Positions 1 through 8,307 of a stretch of DNA of 64,000 nucleotides are shown in pieces; within the stretch, counting starts at the first letter, position 1; every line of letters starts with the position of its first letter. This DNA is from Bradyrhizobium sp. SZCCT0231. Its GTDB lineage: Bacteria; Pseudomonadota; Alphaproteobacteria; Rhizobiales; Xanthobacteraceae. A model generated the notes under the pieces. That model made no database searches. It had not been told where the DNA came from and worked only from the letters and a program-made list of their open reading frames with translations. A program made the translations under genes and the position numbers. The DNA lies in contig NZ_JAFCKP010000001.1 in assembly GCF_018130245.1 (NCBI RefSeq), positions 1,364,001-1,428,000 on the forward strand. The letters are read 5' to 3'.

Positions 1-468
1 CTGACCGAGGGCGAGGATTTCAATTTCGTCGGCGTGCCGAGCTTTGCGCCGGAAATCGTCCGCCGCGTCCGTCTGACCGACGCGATGAAGGCGAAGAAGC
101 TGAAGGAAGCTCTTCAGCAGATGTCGGAAGAGGGCGTGGTACAGGTATTCCGCCCGCGCGATGGCGCGCCGGCGCTGGTCGGTGTGGTCGGCGCGCTCCA
201 GCTCGACGTGCTCAAGGCGCGGCTGGAGGCGGAATATTCGCTCCCGGTCGAGTTCGAGGTCAGCGAATTCCAGCTGGCGCGCTGGGTCTCCTCGGAGGAC
301 CGCAAGAAGCTCGACACCTTCATCGCCGCCAATACCTCCAGCATCGCGGACGATGTGGACGGCGATCCCGTGTATCTCGCCAGGAACGAGTTCTACCTCG
401 GCTACACCAGGGAGCGCGCCGAGGGCATCGAGTTCACCAACGTCAAGGACGTCAAGAAGAAGGGGTAG
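1..468 (+). CDS. prfC: Peptide chain release factor 3, C-terminal part
   Basis: Only the last 155 codons are present; the gene enters from the left edge and ends at TAG. RF3 is a cytoplasmic GTPase that recycles RF1/RF2 from terminated ribosomes. The visible part is its C-terminal domain, recognised from the family motifs FAPEIVRRVRL, EEGVVQVFRP, GVVGALQLDVL and RLEAEYSLPVEFE, followed by RWVSSEDRKKLD. The GTPase domain lies outside the window. The tail ends in a lysine-rich KDVKKKG. No downstream partner is evident; the next gene starts about 210 bases later after a palindromic repeat. Confidence 0.93.
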   Translation: MTEGEDFNFVGVPSFAPEIVRRVRLTDAMKAKKLKEALQQMSEEGVVQVFRPRDGAPALVGVVGALQLDVLKARLEAEYSLPVEFEVSEFQLARWVSSEDRKKLDTFIAANTSSIADDVDGDPVYLARNEFYLGYTRERAEGIEFTNVKDVKKKG

Positions 469-532
469 GGGCGCTTGCTCCGCCCATCGCTGCGCGGGCC
501 ATGCACTCCGCTGCGCAAGCACACCCTCCGCT

Positions 533-589
533 GTCATGCCCCGGCTTGACCGGGGCATCCAGGGCGCCCGGTCAAGCCGGGCGACGACA
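533..589. repeat. Palindromic intergenic repeat (CCCGGCTTGACCGGG type)
   Basis: The stretch contains CCCCGGCTTGACCGGGGC and then CGCCCGGTCAAGCCGGGCG, so the same GGCTTGACC core occurs in both orientations. Each half can form a hairpin, and the two halves can also pair with each other. It follows prfC and could act as a transcript end or mRNA stabiliser. It resembles the REP-like elements common between genes in Bradyrhizobium. Confidence 0.7.
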
Positions 590-681
590 GTGTGCCTGAA
601 CGCGAGCACGTGAACGCCGCAGGCTTGACGTTGTTGGAGGCAATGCCACCTTCAACTCGTGTGACCCTGCGAGCTCGCATC

Positions 682-1260
682 ATGTGGCGCGGCATTCTCG
701 TTCTCGTCCTGCTGGCAATATCAACCGTCGCCGCCGACGCGCGGCTCCGGCAGATCAATCCGATCCCGTTCTCGCACGAGCCGTGCAGCGTGCTCGACGG
801 CCGGCCCTGCACGCCGTCTTATTGCAGCCCGCTCGAGCCCGGTCCCTGTATTCCCGAGATCGATTACCCCTACGGCCAGAACCTCCAGCTCACGATCGAA
901 AGCGTGCCGCCCGACGCCGACCGCGCCAAATACCGGAAGCCAGATCACGATCTTGACACGATCGGCGATCTCTTTGCCGAGCTGCGCAGCTGCTGGTCGC
1001 CGCCATCGAACAATGCGCGTGAGGGCATGCAGATGTCGGTGCGCTTCAGCCTCAACAAGGCGGGTGGCCTGATCGGCCCGCCGCGCCTCACATACGCGAC
1101 CGCGGGCGTGCCGGCCGATACCCGTACGACCTATCTCAACGCCATCAACGCATCGCTGAACGCATGTCTGCCGCTGAAGTTCACCAGCGGCCTTGGCAGC
1201 GCGCTGGCGGGCAGGCCGATCGCGATCCGCTATGTCGACAATCGGCAATCCCCGAACTGA
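682..1260 (+). CDS. Secreted hypothetical protein, TonB-C-like fold
   Basis: A 192-residue protein with an N-terminal signal peptide (MWRGILVLVLLAISTVAADA, cleavage near residue 20). A cysteine-rich linker follows, with CSVLDGRPC, SYC and GPC. The C-terminal half (about residues 95-190) has the pattern ELRSCWSPP, MQMSVRFSLNKAGGLIGPPRL, CLPLKF, GRPIAIRYVDNR. This resembles the TonB C-terminal / energy-transducer-like domain of many secreted alphaproteobacterial proteins. No transmembrane anchor or proline spacer typical of TonB is seen, so a true energy-transducing role is unlikely. ATG at 682 was chosen because it opens the signal peptide; ATG 643 and GTG 592 are in-frame alternatives. Function unknown. 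Confidence 0.72.
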   Translation: MWRGILVLVLLAISTVAADARLRQINPIPFSHEPCSVLDGRPCTPSYCSPLEPGPCIPEIDYPYGQNLQLTIESVPPDADRAKYRKPDHDLDTIGDLFAELRSCWSPPSNNAREGMQMSVRFSLNKAGGLIGPPRLTYATAGVPADTRTTYLNAINASLNACLPLKFTSGLGSALAGRPIAIRYVDNRQSPN

Positions 1261-1310
1261 GCCAGTTATCGCGTTCAGCCCGAGCGGTTCAATCACCGTG
1301 AGAGGTATTC

Positions 1311-2267
1311 TCAGTTCAGTAATTTCCAGTTGCTTAGCTTGCGCACGATCGTGGCTTCAATGTCGTCGATCTGATCGAATTCCTCATAGGTGACCCCATG
1401 GAGATCCGATGGCAGCTTCAGTGGTTTCTTCAGCAGGATGGCCACCCGGTCGAACGCGCGGAATTTGGCGAAGAGCATCCCCATTTCGAAGATGACATTC
1501 TCGCGCGCGCGCGCCGTGAGTTCATCGTCGGTTTGTCCCAAACGCCCCACGTCGTCGGGAGTGGCAAGGATAAAGCCTGCCTTGCACGTTCGGATCAGTT
1601 CCTCCAGCGCCGACAGGATCATCGCTGCATTCTTGTCTTCCCGCAGCAGCACCTTCGGATTGACCCTGTTGTCGCGCAAGATCGACTCCAGTTTCTGCCG
1701 GCTCCTGTCGTCCCGTCCATGCACGATGAAGACGTTGCGGTCGAGCTGAAGCTCCGGATGCGGCGTATGCAAGGCCAGCGCTAGAATATCGGTGTAAGCC
1801 TCAAGAACGCGCTGATCCTCGGGTGAGAACGCCTTGTCCGGGATGTTATTGTGGAAGCAAGCCACTCCAAATGGGTTGCGGCCACGTCCTAATTTGATCG
1901 GGAAGCAGACCATGTTCTGGATCGGGCTATCGCCAAACAACTCGCCGCTTTGTGCATGCGGAAAGATGGTCGGTGTACCCGTGCGGAAGCAATTGCCCGC
2001 GATGGTTCCGAAGTAGCCTAGCTGGGTGGGAAACTTGGCCCGTGCACGAGAATCCAGTAATCTCTCGCGAAACAGGAAGTCGTCCTCGTTGAAGAGGACC
2101 AGCCTCTCCATTTTGGGATGGTCGATCAGGACCGATCCCGCATCGGCTGCCGGGCTGATCGCAATCGCCGTCTGCAGGAATTCCACGATGATCGCCTCCT
2201 GCGAGCGGCCGTGGGAGGCACGAAGAAAATCCAGTATTCTCGGGTCGAAACTGATTTTGTCGGCCAT
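1311..2267 (-). CDS. GAF domain + TIR-like (CAP12/PF10137-type) nucleotide-binding protein
   Basis: A 318-residue soluble protein. Residues ~20-168 read as a GAF sensor domain (TIAGNCFRTGTPTIFPHA, MVCFPIKLG, PFGVACFHNN, FSPEDQRVLEAYTDILALAL). Residues ~176-318 match the TIR-like CAP12 family: NVFIVHGRDD at 178-187, GFILATPDDVG at 231-241, ARENVIFEMGMLF at 254-266, then LPSDLHGVTYEEFD. Glu261 in NVIFEMG is at the position of the catalytic glutamate of NAD-cleaving TIR domains. In CBASS and Pycsar, related domains are effectors gated by a nucleotide signal; here the sensor would be the GAF domain. No cyclase or other defence gene adjoins it. Base composition around the gene is more AT-rich than its neighbours, which suggests acquisition. 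NADase activity is inferred, not shown. Confidence 0.85.
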   Translation of the reverse strand: MADKISFDPRILDFLRASHGRSQEAIIVEFLQTAIAISPAADAGSVLIDHPKMERLVLFNEDDFLFRERLLDSRARAKFPTQLGYFGTIAGNCFRTGTPTIFPHAQSGELFGDSPIQNMVCFPIKLGRGRNPFGVACFHNNIPDKAFSPEDQRVLEAYTDILALALHTPHPELQLDRNVFIVHGRDDRSRQKLESILRDNRVNPKVLLREDKNAAMILSALEELIRTCKAGFILATPDDVGRLGQTDDELTARARENVIFEMGMLFAKFRAFDRVAILLKKPLKLPSDLHGVTYEEFDQIDDIEATIVRKLSNWKLLN

Positions 2268-2415
2268 AATGAACCGTCCAATCCATCTGCCAATTTATCT
2301 GCAATGCCTGGATCATATTCCGCCGGATACCGAATTCAACAACAAGTTGTCTTTCTGGGTTTTGGCTCGTAGCCTTGACCTATCAACGCCAGACCGCCCC
2401 GGGGGCCGTGAGCCG

Positions 2416-3066
2416 ATGGATGCCAGGATCAGCTATTTCCTATTTCTGCTCACACTCCATTCCTCGCTGCTGATCACCAGCACGATCGCGGGCTCGAAGC
2501 TGTTCGCGCTGCCTTTCGGCCTGGACGCCAGCGCGACCGTCTTCAGCTATCTGCTGACATTCATCATTCTCGACACGATCGCCGAATTGTTCGGCAGGGA
2601 GTATTCCAGGCGGGTGATCAATCTCGGCCTGCTCAGCATGGCCTTGTCCGCCGCCTATTTCGAGTTTGCCGCCTATCTTCCGGCAGCTTCGGGCTGGCAA
2701 CACCAGCAGGATTTCGAAACGGTCGTCAGCTCTTCGGTTCGCATCTGGATCGGAGGCTGGATCGCCTACATGGTCAGTCAGCACTTCGATCTGTCGTTCT
2801 TCCTCCTGCTGCGCGAGACGGCGTTCGGCAGGAGGTCCGTGGTGTTGTCGGCCTGGCTCAGCCTGATGCTGGCCCAGCTGCTGGACACCGCGATATTCGT
2901 GTCGATCGCGTTCTACGGGACCGGCGTCGTCCTGCCGACGATCGTTGGTCAGTACCTGATCAAGCTGCTCTTCTCCACGGTTGCCGCGCCTCTGGTGAAG
3001 TTGAGCATCTCGATGGGACGGGACTGGATCGAAGCCCGCAGCGGAAAGCTGGCTGAGAAGGACTGA
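2416..3066 (+). CDS. Queuosine precursor transporter (YhhQ/VUT family)
   Basis: A 216-residue inner-membrane protein with about six hydrophobic helices. The family signature is visible: LLITSTIAGSKLFALPFG, FSYLLTFIILDTIAELFGREYSRRVI, the paired WIGGWIAYMVSQHFDLSFFLLLR, and LAQLLDTAIFVSIAFYG. YhhQ-type proteins import queuine, preQ0 or preQ1 for tRNA queuosine modification. ATG 2416 (MDARISYF) was chosen because everything upstream in frame is antisense to the TIR-like gene. The intergenic stretch 2268-2415 is AT-rich and divergent, so it probably carries both promoters. No convincing preQ1 riboswitch was found there. Exact substrate is inferred from the family. Confidence 0.88.
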   Translation: MDARISYFLFLLTLHSSLLITSTIAGSKLFALPFGLDASATVFSYLLTFIILDTIAELFGREYSRRVINLGLLSMALSAAYFEFAAYLPAASGWQHQQDFETVVSSSVRIWIGGWIAYMVSQHFDLSFFLLLRETAFGRRSVVLSAWLSLMLAQLLDTAIFVSIAFYGTGVVLPTIVGQYLIKLLFSTVAAPLVKLSISMGRDWIEARSGKLAEKD

Positions 3067-3131
3067 TGCATTGCGCTTCGCAGGGTGAAGATGATACCTG
3101 ATGGAGCACGGGTCTTACGCAAGGGGATGTC

Positions 3132-3716
3132 GTGGGTCTGCTGGTCATGGTCCTGGGGCTGGTGCTGTTCTTCGCGGCCCATACTTTCACGACGAAACGC
3201 GAGGCGCGCGCGCAGGCGATCGCGAAGCTGGGCGAGGGGACCTACAAGCTCCTCTACTCGGTGGTTTCGCTTGCGGGGCTGGCGCTGATCATCTGGGGCT
3301 TTGCCCACTATCGCAGCTCCGGCTGGATCGACGTCTGGTATCCGCCGAAGGCGATGAAGCACATCACGGTCGCGCTGATGCTGCCCGCGGTGATCCTGGT
3401 GGTCGCCTCGTATTTGCGCGGCCGCATCTACGCGACGTTGAAGCATCCGATGCTGGCCGGCATCAAGCTGTGGGCGGCGGCGCATCTCTTGGCCAATGGC
3501 GATCTCGGCTCCATCATCCTGTTCGGCTCGTTCCTGGGCTGGGCGATCTATGACCGGATTTCGCTTAAAGCTCGCACCGACGCCGGCGGCCCGCCGATTC
3601 CGGTCGGCGGCGTCACCAACGATCTGATCGCAGTCGCAGTCGGGGTCGTTGCCTATCTGGCGCTGGCCTTTGCGTTCCATCCGGTGGTGATCGGTGTTCC
3701 CGTCGTGGGCGTGTAG
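3132..3716 (+). CDS. NnrU family membrane protein
   Basis: A 194-residue inner-membrane protein with about five helices. NnrU landmarks are GLVLFFAAHTF near the N-terminus, IIWGFAHYRSSGWIDVWYPPKAMKHITV, ASYLRGRIYATLKHPMLAGIKLWAAAHLLANGDLGS and LFGSFLGWAIYDRISLK. The family was named from a nitrite/nitric-oxide reduction locus and is related to isoprenoid-biosynthesis NnrU/Z-ISO proteins; its biochemical role here is not defined. GTG 3132 is preceded by AAGGGG five bases upstream. No denitrification genes are near. The gene ends at the left arm of a palindromic repeat. Confidence 0.85.
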   Translation: MGLLVMVLGLVLFFAAHTFTTKREARAQAIAKLGEGTYKLLYSVVSLAGLALIIWGFAHYRSSGWIDVWYPPKAMKHITVALMLPAVILVVASYLRGRIYATLKHPMLAGIKLWAAAHLLANGDLGSIILFGSFLGWAIYDRISLKARTDAGGPPIPVGGVTNDLIAVAVGVVAYLALAFAFHPVVIGVPVVGV

Positions 3717-3785
3717 CGCATGATCCGGACCCGAAGGGCCGCGCCAGCGCAAAGTGTTGAGCGGTTTTCCGACAAGATCATGCGC
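3716..3785. repeat. GCATGATC...GATCATGC palindromic repeat, copy 1
   Basis: GCGCATGATCCGGA at the left and TCCGACAAGATCATGCGC at the right form inverted arms (10 perfect outer bases) around about 40 bases. The left arm abuts the NnrU stop codon. Other copies are at 11028-11076 and, degenerate, 33511-33578. Confidence 0.8.
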
Positions 3786-3871
3786 CAAAGCTAAGGACAG
3801 CCGATCAGCGCAAGACAGCTCCGCCTGCGCATGCGCGAAAGCTGACAAAGCAACAAGCTCAGGGCATTCCG

Positions 3872-5464
3872 ATGAACTGGTCGCAATCTCAGATTCCGCC
3901 GATGCGGCTCGAGGCGCGCTTTGGCGATCGGGTGGTGCCGGCGTTCTGCGACCGGCCGACGAGTCTCTGGGCGATGATCGCCAATGCCTGCGCCCGCAAT
4001 CCCGACGGTGAAGCGCTGATCGCAGGCAAAATCCGCCTGAGCTGGCGGCAGGCCGTGGAGCAGGCCGCACGGATTGCAGCGGGATTTCGCAAGCTCGGCT
4101 TGCAGCGCGGCGACCGCGTCGCCATCCTGCTCGGCAACCGTATTGAATTTCCGCTGCTGCTGTTTGCCGCCGCGCATGAAGGGCTGGTGACGGTGCTGCT
4201 CAGCACGCGCCAGCAGAAGCCGGAAATCGCTTATGTGCTGACCGATTGCGGCGCCAAGATCCTGATCCACGAAGCCGGGCTCGCCGAGCGGCTGCCCGAT
4301 GCGCAGGATGTGCCCGATGTGATCCACCGCATTGCCATCGACGATGATCGGGCTCTGTCGCGTTTCGCGGTGCTCGCCGACAACCCGCTGGCTTTGGCGC
4401 CGGTCGAGACCGGCGAGGAGGACACTGCGATGATCCTCTACACCTCGGGGACGACAGGCAAGCCGAAGGGCGCGATGCTGGCCCATTGCAACATCGTGCA
4501 TTCCTCGATGGTCTTCGTGTCCTGCCTGCAATTGACGCAAACCGACCGCTCGATCGCGGCGGTGCCGCTCGGCCATGTCACCGGCGTCGTCGCCAACATC
4601 ACGACGATGATCCGCTGCGGCGGTGCGCTGATCATCATGCCGGAGTTCAAGGCGGCCGATTACATCAAGCTCGCCGCGCGCGAGCGCGTCACCTACACCG
4701 TGATGGTGCCGGCGATGTACAATCTCTGCCTGCTGCAGCCGGATTTCGACCGCTACGATCTGTCGAGCTGGCGCATCGGCGGCTTTGGCGGCGCGCCGAT
4801 GCCGGTTGCCACCATCGAGAAGCTCAAGGCGAAGATTCCGGGCCTGAAGCTGATGAACTGCTACGGCGCGACCGAGACGACGTCGCCCTCGACCATCATG
4901 CCGGGCGAGCTGACCGAGAGCCACATCGACAGCGTGGGCCTGCCGTGCCCCGGCGCGCGCATCGTCGCGATGGGGACGGACGGGCGCGAGCTGCCCCGGG
5001 GCGAGATCGGCGAGCTCTGGATCCAGAGCGCCTCCATCATCAAGGGTTACTGGAATAACCCCCAAGCCACGGCCGAAAGCTTCACCGGTGGGTTCTGGCA
5101 CTCCGGCGACCTCGGCTCGGTCGACGCGGAGGGGTTTGTCCGCGTGTTCGACCGGCAAAAGGACATGATCAATCGTGGCGGCCTGAAGATCTATTCGGCC
5201 GAGGTCGAATCCGTGCTGGCCGGCCATCCCGCGGTGATCGAGAGCGCGATCGTCGCCAGGGCCTGCCCGGTGCTCGGTGAGCGCGTCCACGCCGTGGTAG
5301 TGGCGCGCACACCCGTTGCCGACGCCGACTTGCGCGCCTGGTGCGCCGAGCGGCTGTCCGACTACAAGGTCCCCGAGACCATGACGGTCACATCGGAGCC
5401 GCTGCCGCGCAATGCCAACGGCAAGGTGCTGAAACGGCAGCTGCGGGAGCGCCCGGGAACCTGA
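3872..5464 (+). CDS. Class I adenylate-forming acyl-CoA synthetase (AMP-dependent)
   Basis: A 530-residue enzyme that would activate a carboxylic acid to an acyl-adenylate and then to its CoA thioester. Core motifs are all present: P-loop-like YTSGTTGKPKG at ~190-200, the A4/A5 region MNCYGATETTSPS, TGGFWHSGDLGSVD, the hinge FDRQKDMINRGGLKIYSAEVE and the C-terminal lysine motif PRNANGKVLKR, close to the end as expected. The acid substrate cannot be read from sequence; the overall layout is closest to long-chain fatty-acyl / 4-coumarate-CoA ligase-like enzymes. ATG 3872 gives MNWSQSQIPPMRLE. It stands alone between a palindromic repeat and the yfgM-like gene. Confidence 0.9.
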   Translation: MNWSQSQIPPMRLEARFGDRVVPAFCDRPTSLWAMIANACARNPDGEALIAGKIRLSWRQAVEQAARIAAGFRKLGLQRGDRVAILLGNRIEFPLLLFAAAHEGLVTVLLSTRQQKPEIAYVLTDCGAKILIHEAGLAERLPDAQDVPDVIHRIAIDDDRALSRFAVLADNPLALAPVETGEEDTAMILYTSGTTGKPKGAMLAHCNIVHSSMVFVSCLQLTQTDRSIAAVPLGHVTGVVANITTMIRCGGALIIMPEFKAADYIKLAARERVTYTVMVPAMYNLCLLQPDFDRYDLSSWRIGGFGGAPMPVATIEKLKAKIPGLKLMNCYGATETTSPSTIMPGELTESHIDSVGLPCPGARIVAMGTDGRELPRGEIGELWIQSASIIKGYWNNPQATAESFTGGFWHSGDLGSVDAEGFVRVFDRQKDMINRGGLKIYSAEVESVLAGHPAVIESAIVARACPVLGERVHAVVVARTPVADADLRAWCAERLSDYKVPETMTVTSEPLPRNANGKVLKRQLRERPGT

Positions 5465-5633
5465 GCCGGGCAGGCGGTTCTCCGGGCCTTTGCCGGGTGG
5501 TTAACGCCTTGATCGGGCTCGCTTTGCCTTGCCACCGCCATATCGTTAGGGTACCTCGCCGCCACACGGGGGACGGGATTCCTGACGCGAACGCCTTGGC
5601 GCGCGCACGCGGATGGACATGGGATTGGCATAA

Positions 5634-6287
5634 GTGTCTGAATTATTTGACGAAGTCAACGAGGAAGTACGTCGCGAACAGCTCAAGAAGCTGTGGGACA
5701 AGTATTCGATCTACTTCATCGCCCTGATGGTGCTGATCGTCGCCGCCGTCGGTGGCTGGCGCGCCAACCAGTATTTCGAGGCCCAGAAGGCCGCCGAGGC
5801 CGGCGCAGTCTTCGAGAAGGCCGTCGAGCTGTCCGAGCAGGCCAAGCACGAGGACGCCGAGAGGGCCTTCACCGAGCTCGCCGCCAAGGCGCCGTCCGGC
5901 TATCGCACCCTGGCGCGGCTGCGTGCTGCGGCCGAGGCCGCGAGCCGCGACCCCAAGGCCGCCGCGAAGATGTATGACGACATTGCCGCCGATCGCAGCA
6001 TCGGCGGCGAGTGGCATGATCTGGCGAAGATCCGTGCCGCCGGCCTGCTGCTCGACAGCGCCAGCTACGCCGACATGCAGCAGCGGCTGGAAGCCTCCGC
6101 GGCACCGAAATCGACCTTCCGCCACAGCGCTCGCGAGATGCTGGCGCTGTCGGCCTGGCGTAACAACGACATGACCGCAGCCCGCAAATGGCTCGACGCG
6201 ATCGACGGTGACGGCGAAACGCCGCCCGGCCTGCGCTCGCGCGCCGAGGCGCTCCAGGCGCTGCTGCCGCCCGTCGCCAAGAGCTGA
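5634..6287 (+). CDS. YfgM/TPR_21-type tetratricopeptide membrane protein
   Basis: A 217-residue protein with a cytoplasmic N-terminus (SELFDEVNEEVRREQLKKLWDKY), one membrane helix at ~28-45 (FIALMVLIVAAVGGW) and a periplasmic alpha-helical TPR domain (FTELAAKAPSGYRTLARLRAA, MYDDIAAD, LALSAWRNNDMTAARKWLDAI). This layout is that of the YfgM/ancillary SecYEG translocon family. Its position upstream of der is conserved in proteobacteria, where bamB lies between them; here a short lipoprotein occupies that place. GTG 5634 opens the conserved SELFDEV motif. Probably cotranscribed with the next genes (32-base gap). Confidence 0.85.
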   Translation: MSELFDEVNEEVRREQLKKLWDKYSIYFIALMVLIVAAVGGWRANQYFEAQKAAEAGAVFEKAVELSEQAKHEDAERAFTELAAKAPSGYRTLARLRAAAEAASRDPKAAAKMYDDIAADRSIGGEWHDLAKIRAAGLLLDSASYADMQQRLEASAAPKSTFRHSAREMLALSAWRNNDMTAARKWLDAIDGDGETPPGLRSRAEALQALLPPVAKS

Positions 6288-6319
6288 CGACGGCCCTCTG
6301 ACTTGAGACGAGACACAAG

Positions 6320-6874
6320 ATGCGCCGCACGCCACGCTTGATCGCAGCCGCCGTCCTGATCGCCTTCACGGGCGTCCTGGGCGGCTGCTCCAGCTTCGAT
6401 CCAAGCGACATGCTCGACTTCCTCGACACCAAGAAGAAGCTGCCGGGTGACCGCAAGCCGGTGTTCCCGGAGGGCGTGCCGGGCCTCGAGCAGGGCGTGC
6501 CGAAGGAGCTGTACAAGGGCGCTCAGCAGCAGCCCGATCCGAACGCGCCCGCCGTCGCGGCTCTGCCCGCGGAGCCTCCGCCCGAGCCGGCAAAGCCGGC
6601 GAAGGGAGCCAAGGCGACGAAGTCCAGGCAGCCCGCCGCCACGGCGGCCGCGCCGGCCGAAGCGCCCGCCGGAGAAGTCGACGGCGAGGCCCAGCCGGAG
6701 GCCGCGCCGGCAACGGCTGCGCCGCCGCCCAAGCACAAGATCGTCCGCAAGCGCACCACCGCGCCGCCGCCGGATCAGCCCGTCCAGCAGGCGCAACCAA
6801 CCCAGGCCCCGCAGCAGCAGCAGTCGCAGAGCGCCTTCCCCGCACCGCTGCCGAGCGGCAGCTTCTCGCGCTGA
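6320..6874 (+). CDS. Proline/alanine-rich lipoprotein between yfgM-like gene and der
   Basis: A 184-residue predicted lipoprotein. The signal peptide ends in the lipobox LGGCSS, giving a lipidated Cys at about residue 23. A short conserved-looking segment follows (FDPSDMLDFLDTKKKLPGDRKPVFPEGVPGLEQGVPKELYKG), and the rest is low-complexity Pro/Ala/Lys/Gln sequence that probably spans periplasm or is disordered. In E. coli the BamB beta-propeller lipoprotein is encoded at this place; no PQQ-like propeller repeat is visible here, so it is not a BamB in sequence. The GVPGLEQGVPKELY motif is the best handle for searches. Function unknown. Confidence 0.8.
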   Translation: MRRTPRLIAAAVLIAFTGVLGGCSSFDPSDMLDFLDTKKKLPGDRKPVFPEGVPGLEQGVPKELYKGAQQQPDPNAPAVAALPAEPPPEPAKPAKGAKATKSRQPAATAAAPAEAPAGEVDGEAQPEAAPATAAPPPKHKIVRKRTTAPPPDQPVQQAQPTQAPQQQQSQSAFPAPLPSGSFSR

Positions 6875-6924
6875 TATTCCTCATTGCATTGACAGGCGCA
6901 GCCCCGGCAGCGCACGAATGACCG

Positions 6925-8307
6925 ATGTCCTTCACGATCGCCATCATCGGCCGGCCCAATGTCGGCAAATCGACGCTGTTCAACCGCCTGGTCGGACAGA
7001 AGCTCGCGCTCGTCGATGACCTGCCGGGCGTCACCCGCGACCGCCGCGAAGGCGAGGCCAGGCTCGGCGACCTCCAGTTCACCATCATCGATACCGCCGG
7101 CCTCGACGAGGGCGCCAGGGGCTCGCTGACCGCGCGCATGCAGGAGCAGACCGAGACCGCGATCGCGCAGGCCGACGCGCTGTTCTTCGTCGTCGACGCC
7201 CGTATTGGTCTCACGCCCACCGATCGCGCCTTCGCCGATTTCGCCCGCAAGGCCAACAAGCCGGTGCTGCTCATCGCCAACAAGAGCGAGGGCAAGCATG
7301 GCGATGCCGGCGCGATGGAAGCATTCGCGCTCGGCCTCGGCGATCCCATCCAGATCTCGGCCGAGCATGGCGAGGGCATGGGCGAGCTCTACGATGCGCT
7401 CGCCCAGCTGATGCCGGAGCCGGTCGACGAAGACGAGATCGAGGACGACGAGCCGCTCTCGGAGGAAGAGGCCGCGACGCGCCCGATCCGGGTCGCCATC
7501 GTTGGCCGGCCCAACGCCGGCAAGTCGACGCTGATCAACCACCTGCTCGGCGAGGAGCGGTTGCTGACCAGCCCGGAGGCCGGCACCACGCGCGATTCCA
7601 TCGCGGTCGAGATCAACTGGAAGGGCCGCGATTTCCGCGTGTTCGACACCGCCGGCCTGCGCCGGCGCTCGCGCATCGAGGAGAAGCTGGAAAAGCTCTC
7701 GGTCGCCGATGCGCTGCGCGCGGTGCGCTTTGCCGAAGTCGTCGTGCTGATGATGGATTCGCAGAACCGCTTCGAGGAGCAGGATCTGCGCATCGCCGAT
7801 CTGATCGAGCGCGAGGGAAGGGCGGTCGTCCTTGCCGTCAACAAATGGGACCTGATGGAGACCAAGGGCGGCGGCGCGATCTCGGGCCTGCGCCGCGATG
7901 CCGATCACTGGCTGCCGCAGGTCAAGGGCGTGCCCATCGTCGCCGTCTCGGGCCTGATGGGTGAGGGCATCGACCGCCTGATGCAGGCGATCCAGGACGC
8001 CTACGCGATCTGGAACAGGCGCGTGCCGACGGCCGCGCTCAATCGCTGGTTCGAGCAGGCGGTCCAGGCCAACCCGCCGCCGGCGGTATCCGGCCGCAGG
8101 CTGAAGCTGAACTACATCACGCAGAACAAGGCGCGCCCACCGAGCTTCGTGCTGTTCTGCTCGCGCGCGGATGCGGTGCCGCAGTCTTACTTGCGCTACC
8201 TCACCAATTCCATGCGCGAGACGTTCGAGCTGCCGGGCACGCCGGTGCGCATCGCCTTGCGCGAGAAGGCCAATCCCTTCGCGCACAAGCGTAAGCGGCC
8301 GTCGTGA
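6925..8307 (+). CDS. der: Ribosome-associated GTPase Der (EngA)
   Basis: A 460-residue cytoplasmic GTPase needed for 50S subunit maturation. It has two tandem G domains: G1 GRPNVGKS at 9-16 with [13 protein letters not shown], and a second G1 GRPNAGKS near 194-201 with [19 protein letters not shown] and NKWDLME. An acidic linker ([20 protein letters not shown]) joins them. The KH-like C-terminal domain carries [25 protein letters not shown], and the end [10 protein letters not shown] is basic. Length and order match the family. The stop overlaps the next gene's GTG by four bases, which suggests translational coupling. Confidence 0.97.
   Translation: MSFTIAIIGRPNVGKSTLFNRLVGQKLALVDDLPGVTRDRREGEARLGDLQFTIIDTAGLDEGARGSLTARMQEQTETAIAQADALFFVVDARIGLTPTDRAFADFARKANKPVLLIANKSEGKHGDAGAMEAFALGLGDPIQISAEHGEGMGELYDALAQLMPEPVDEDEIEDDEPLSEEEAATRPIRVAIVGRPNAGKSTLINHLLGEERLLTSPEAGTTRDSIAVEINWKGRDFRVFDTAGLRRRSRIEEKLEKLSVADALRAVRFAEVVVLMMDSQNRFEEQDLRIADLIEREGRAVVLAVNKWDLMETKGGGAISGLRRDADHWLPQVKGVPIVAVSGLMGEGIDRLMQAIQDAYAIWNRRVPTAALNRWFEQAVQANPPPAVSGRRLKLNYITQNKARPPSFVLFCSRADAVPQSYLRYLTNSMRETFELPGTPVRIALREKANPFAHKRKRPS

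Noticed and set aside
1311-2267. Calling the GAF-TIR-like gene part of a complete CBASS or Pycsar operon
   Set aside because: No nucleotide cyclase, ubiquitin-like or Cap gene is adjacent; the neighbours are housekeeping or transport genes.
2268-2415. Possible preQ1 riboswitch before the queuosine transporter
   Set aside because: No C-rich/A-rich preQ1-I pattern or other recognisable class was seen; the gap is simply AT-rich.
5362-5631. A minus-strand frame over the end of the acyl-CoA synthetase gene and the following gap
   Set aside because: No homology signal and it overlaps the strongly supported synthetase C-terminus.
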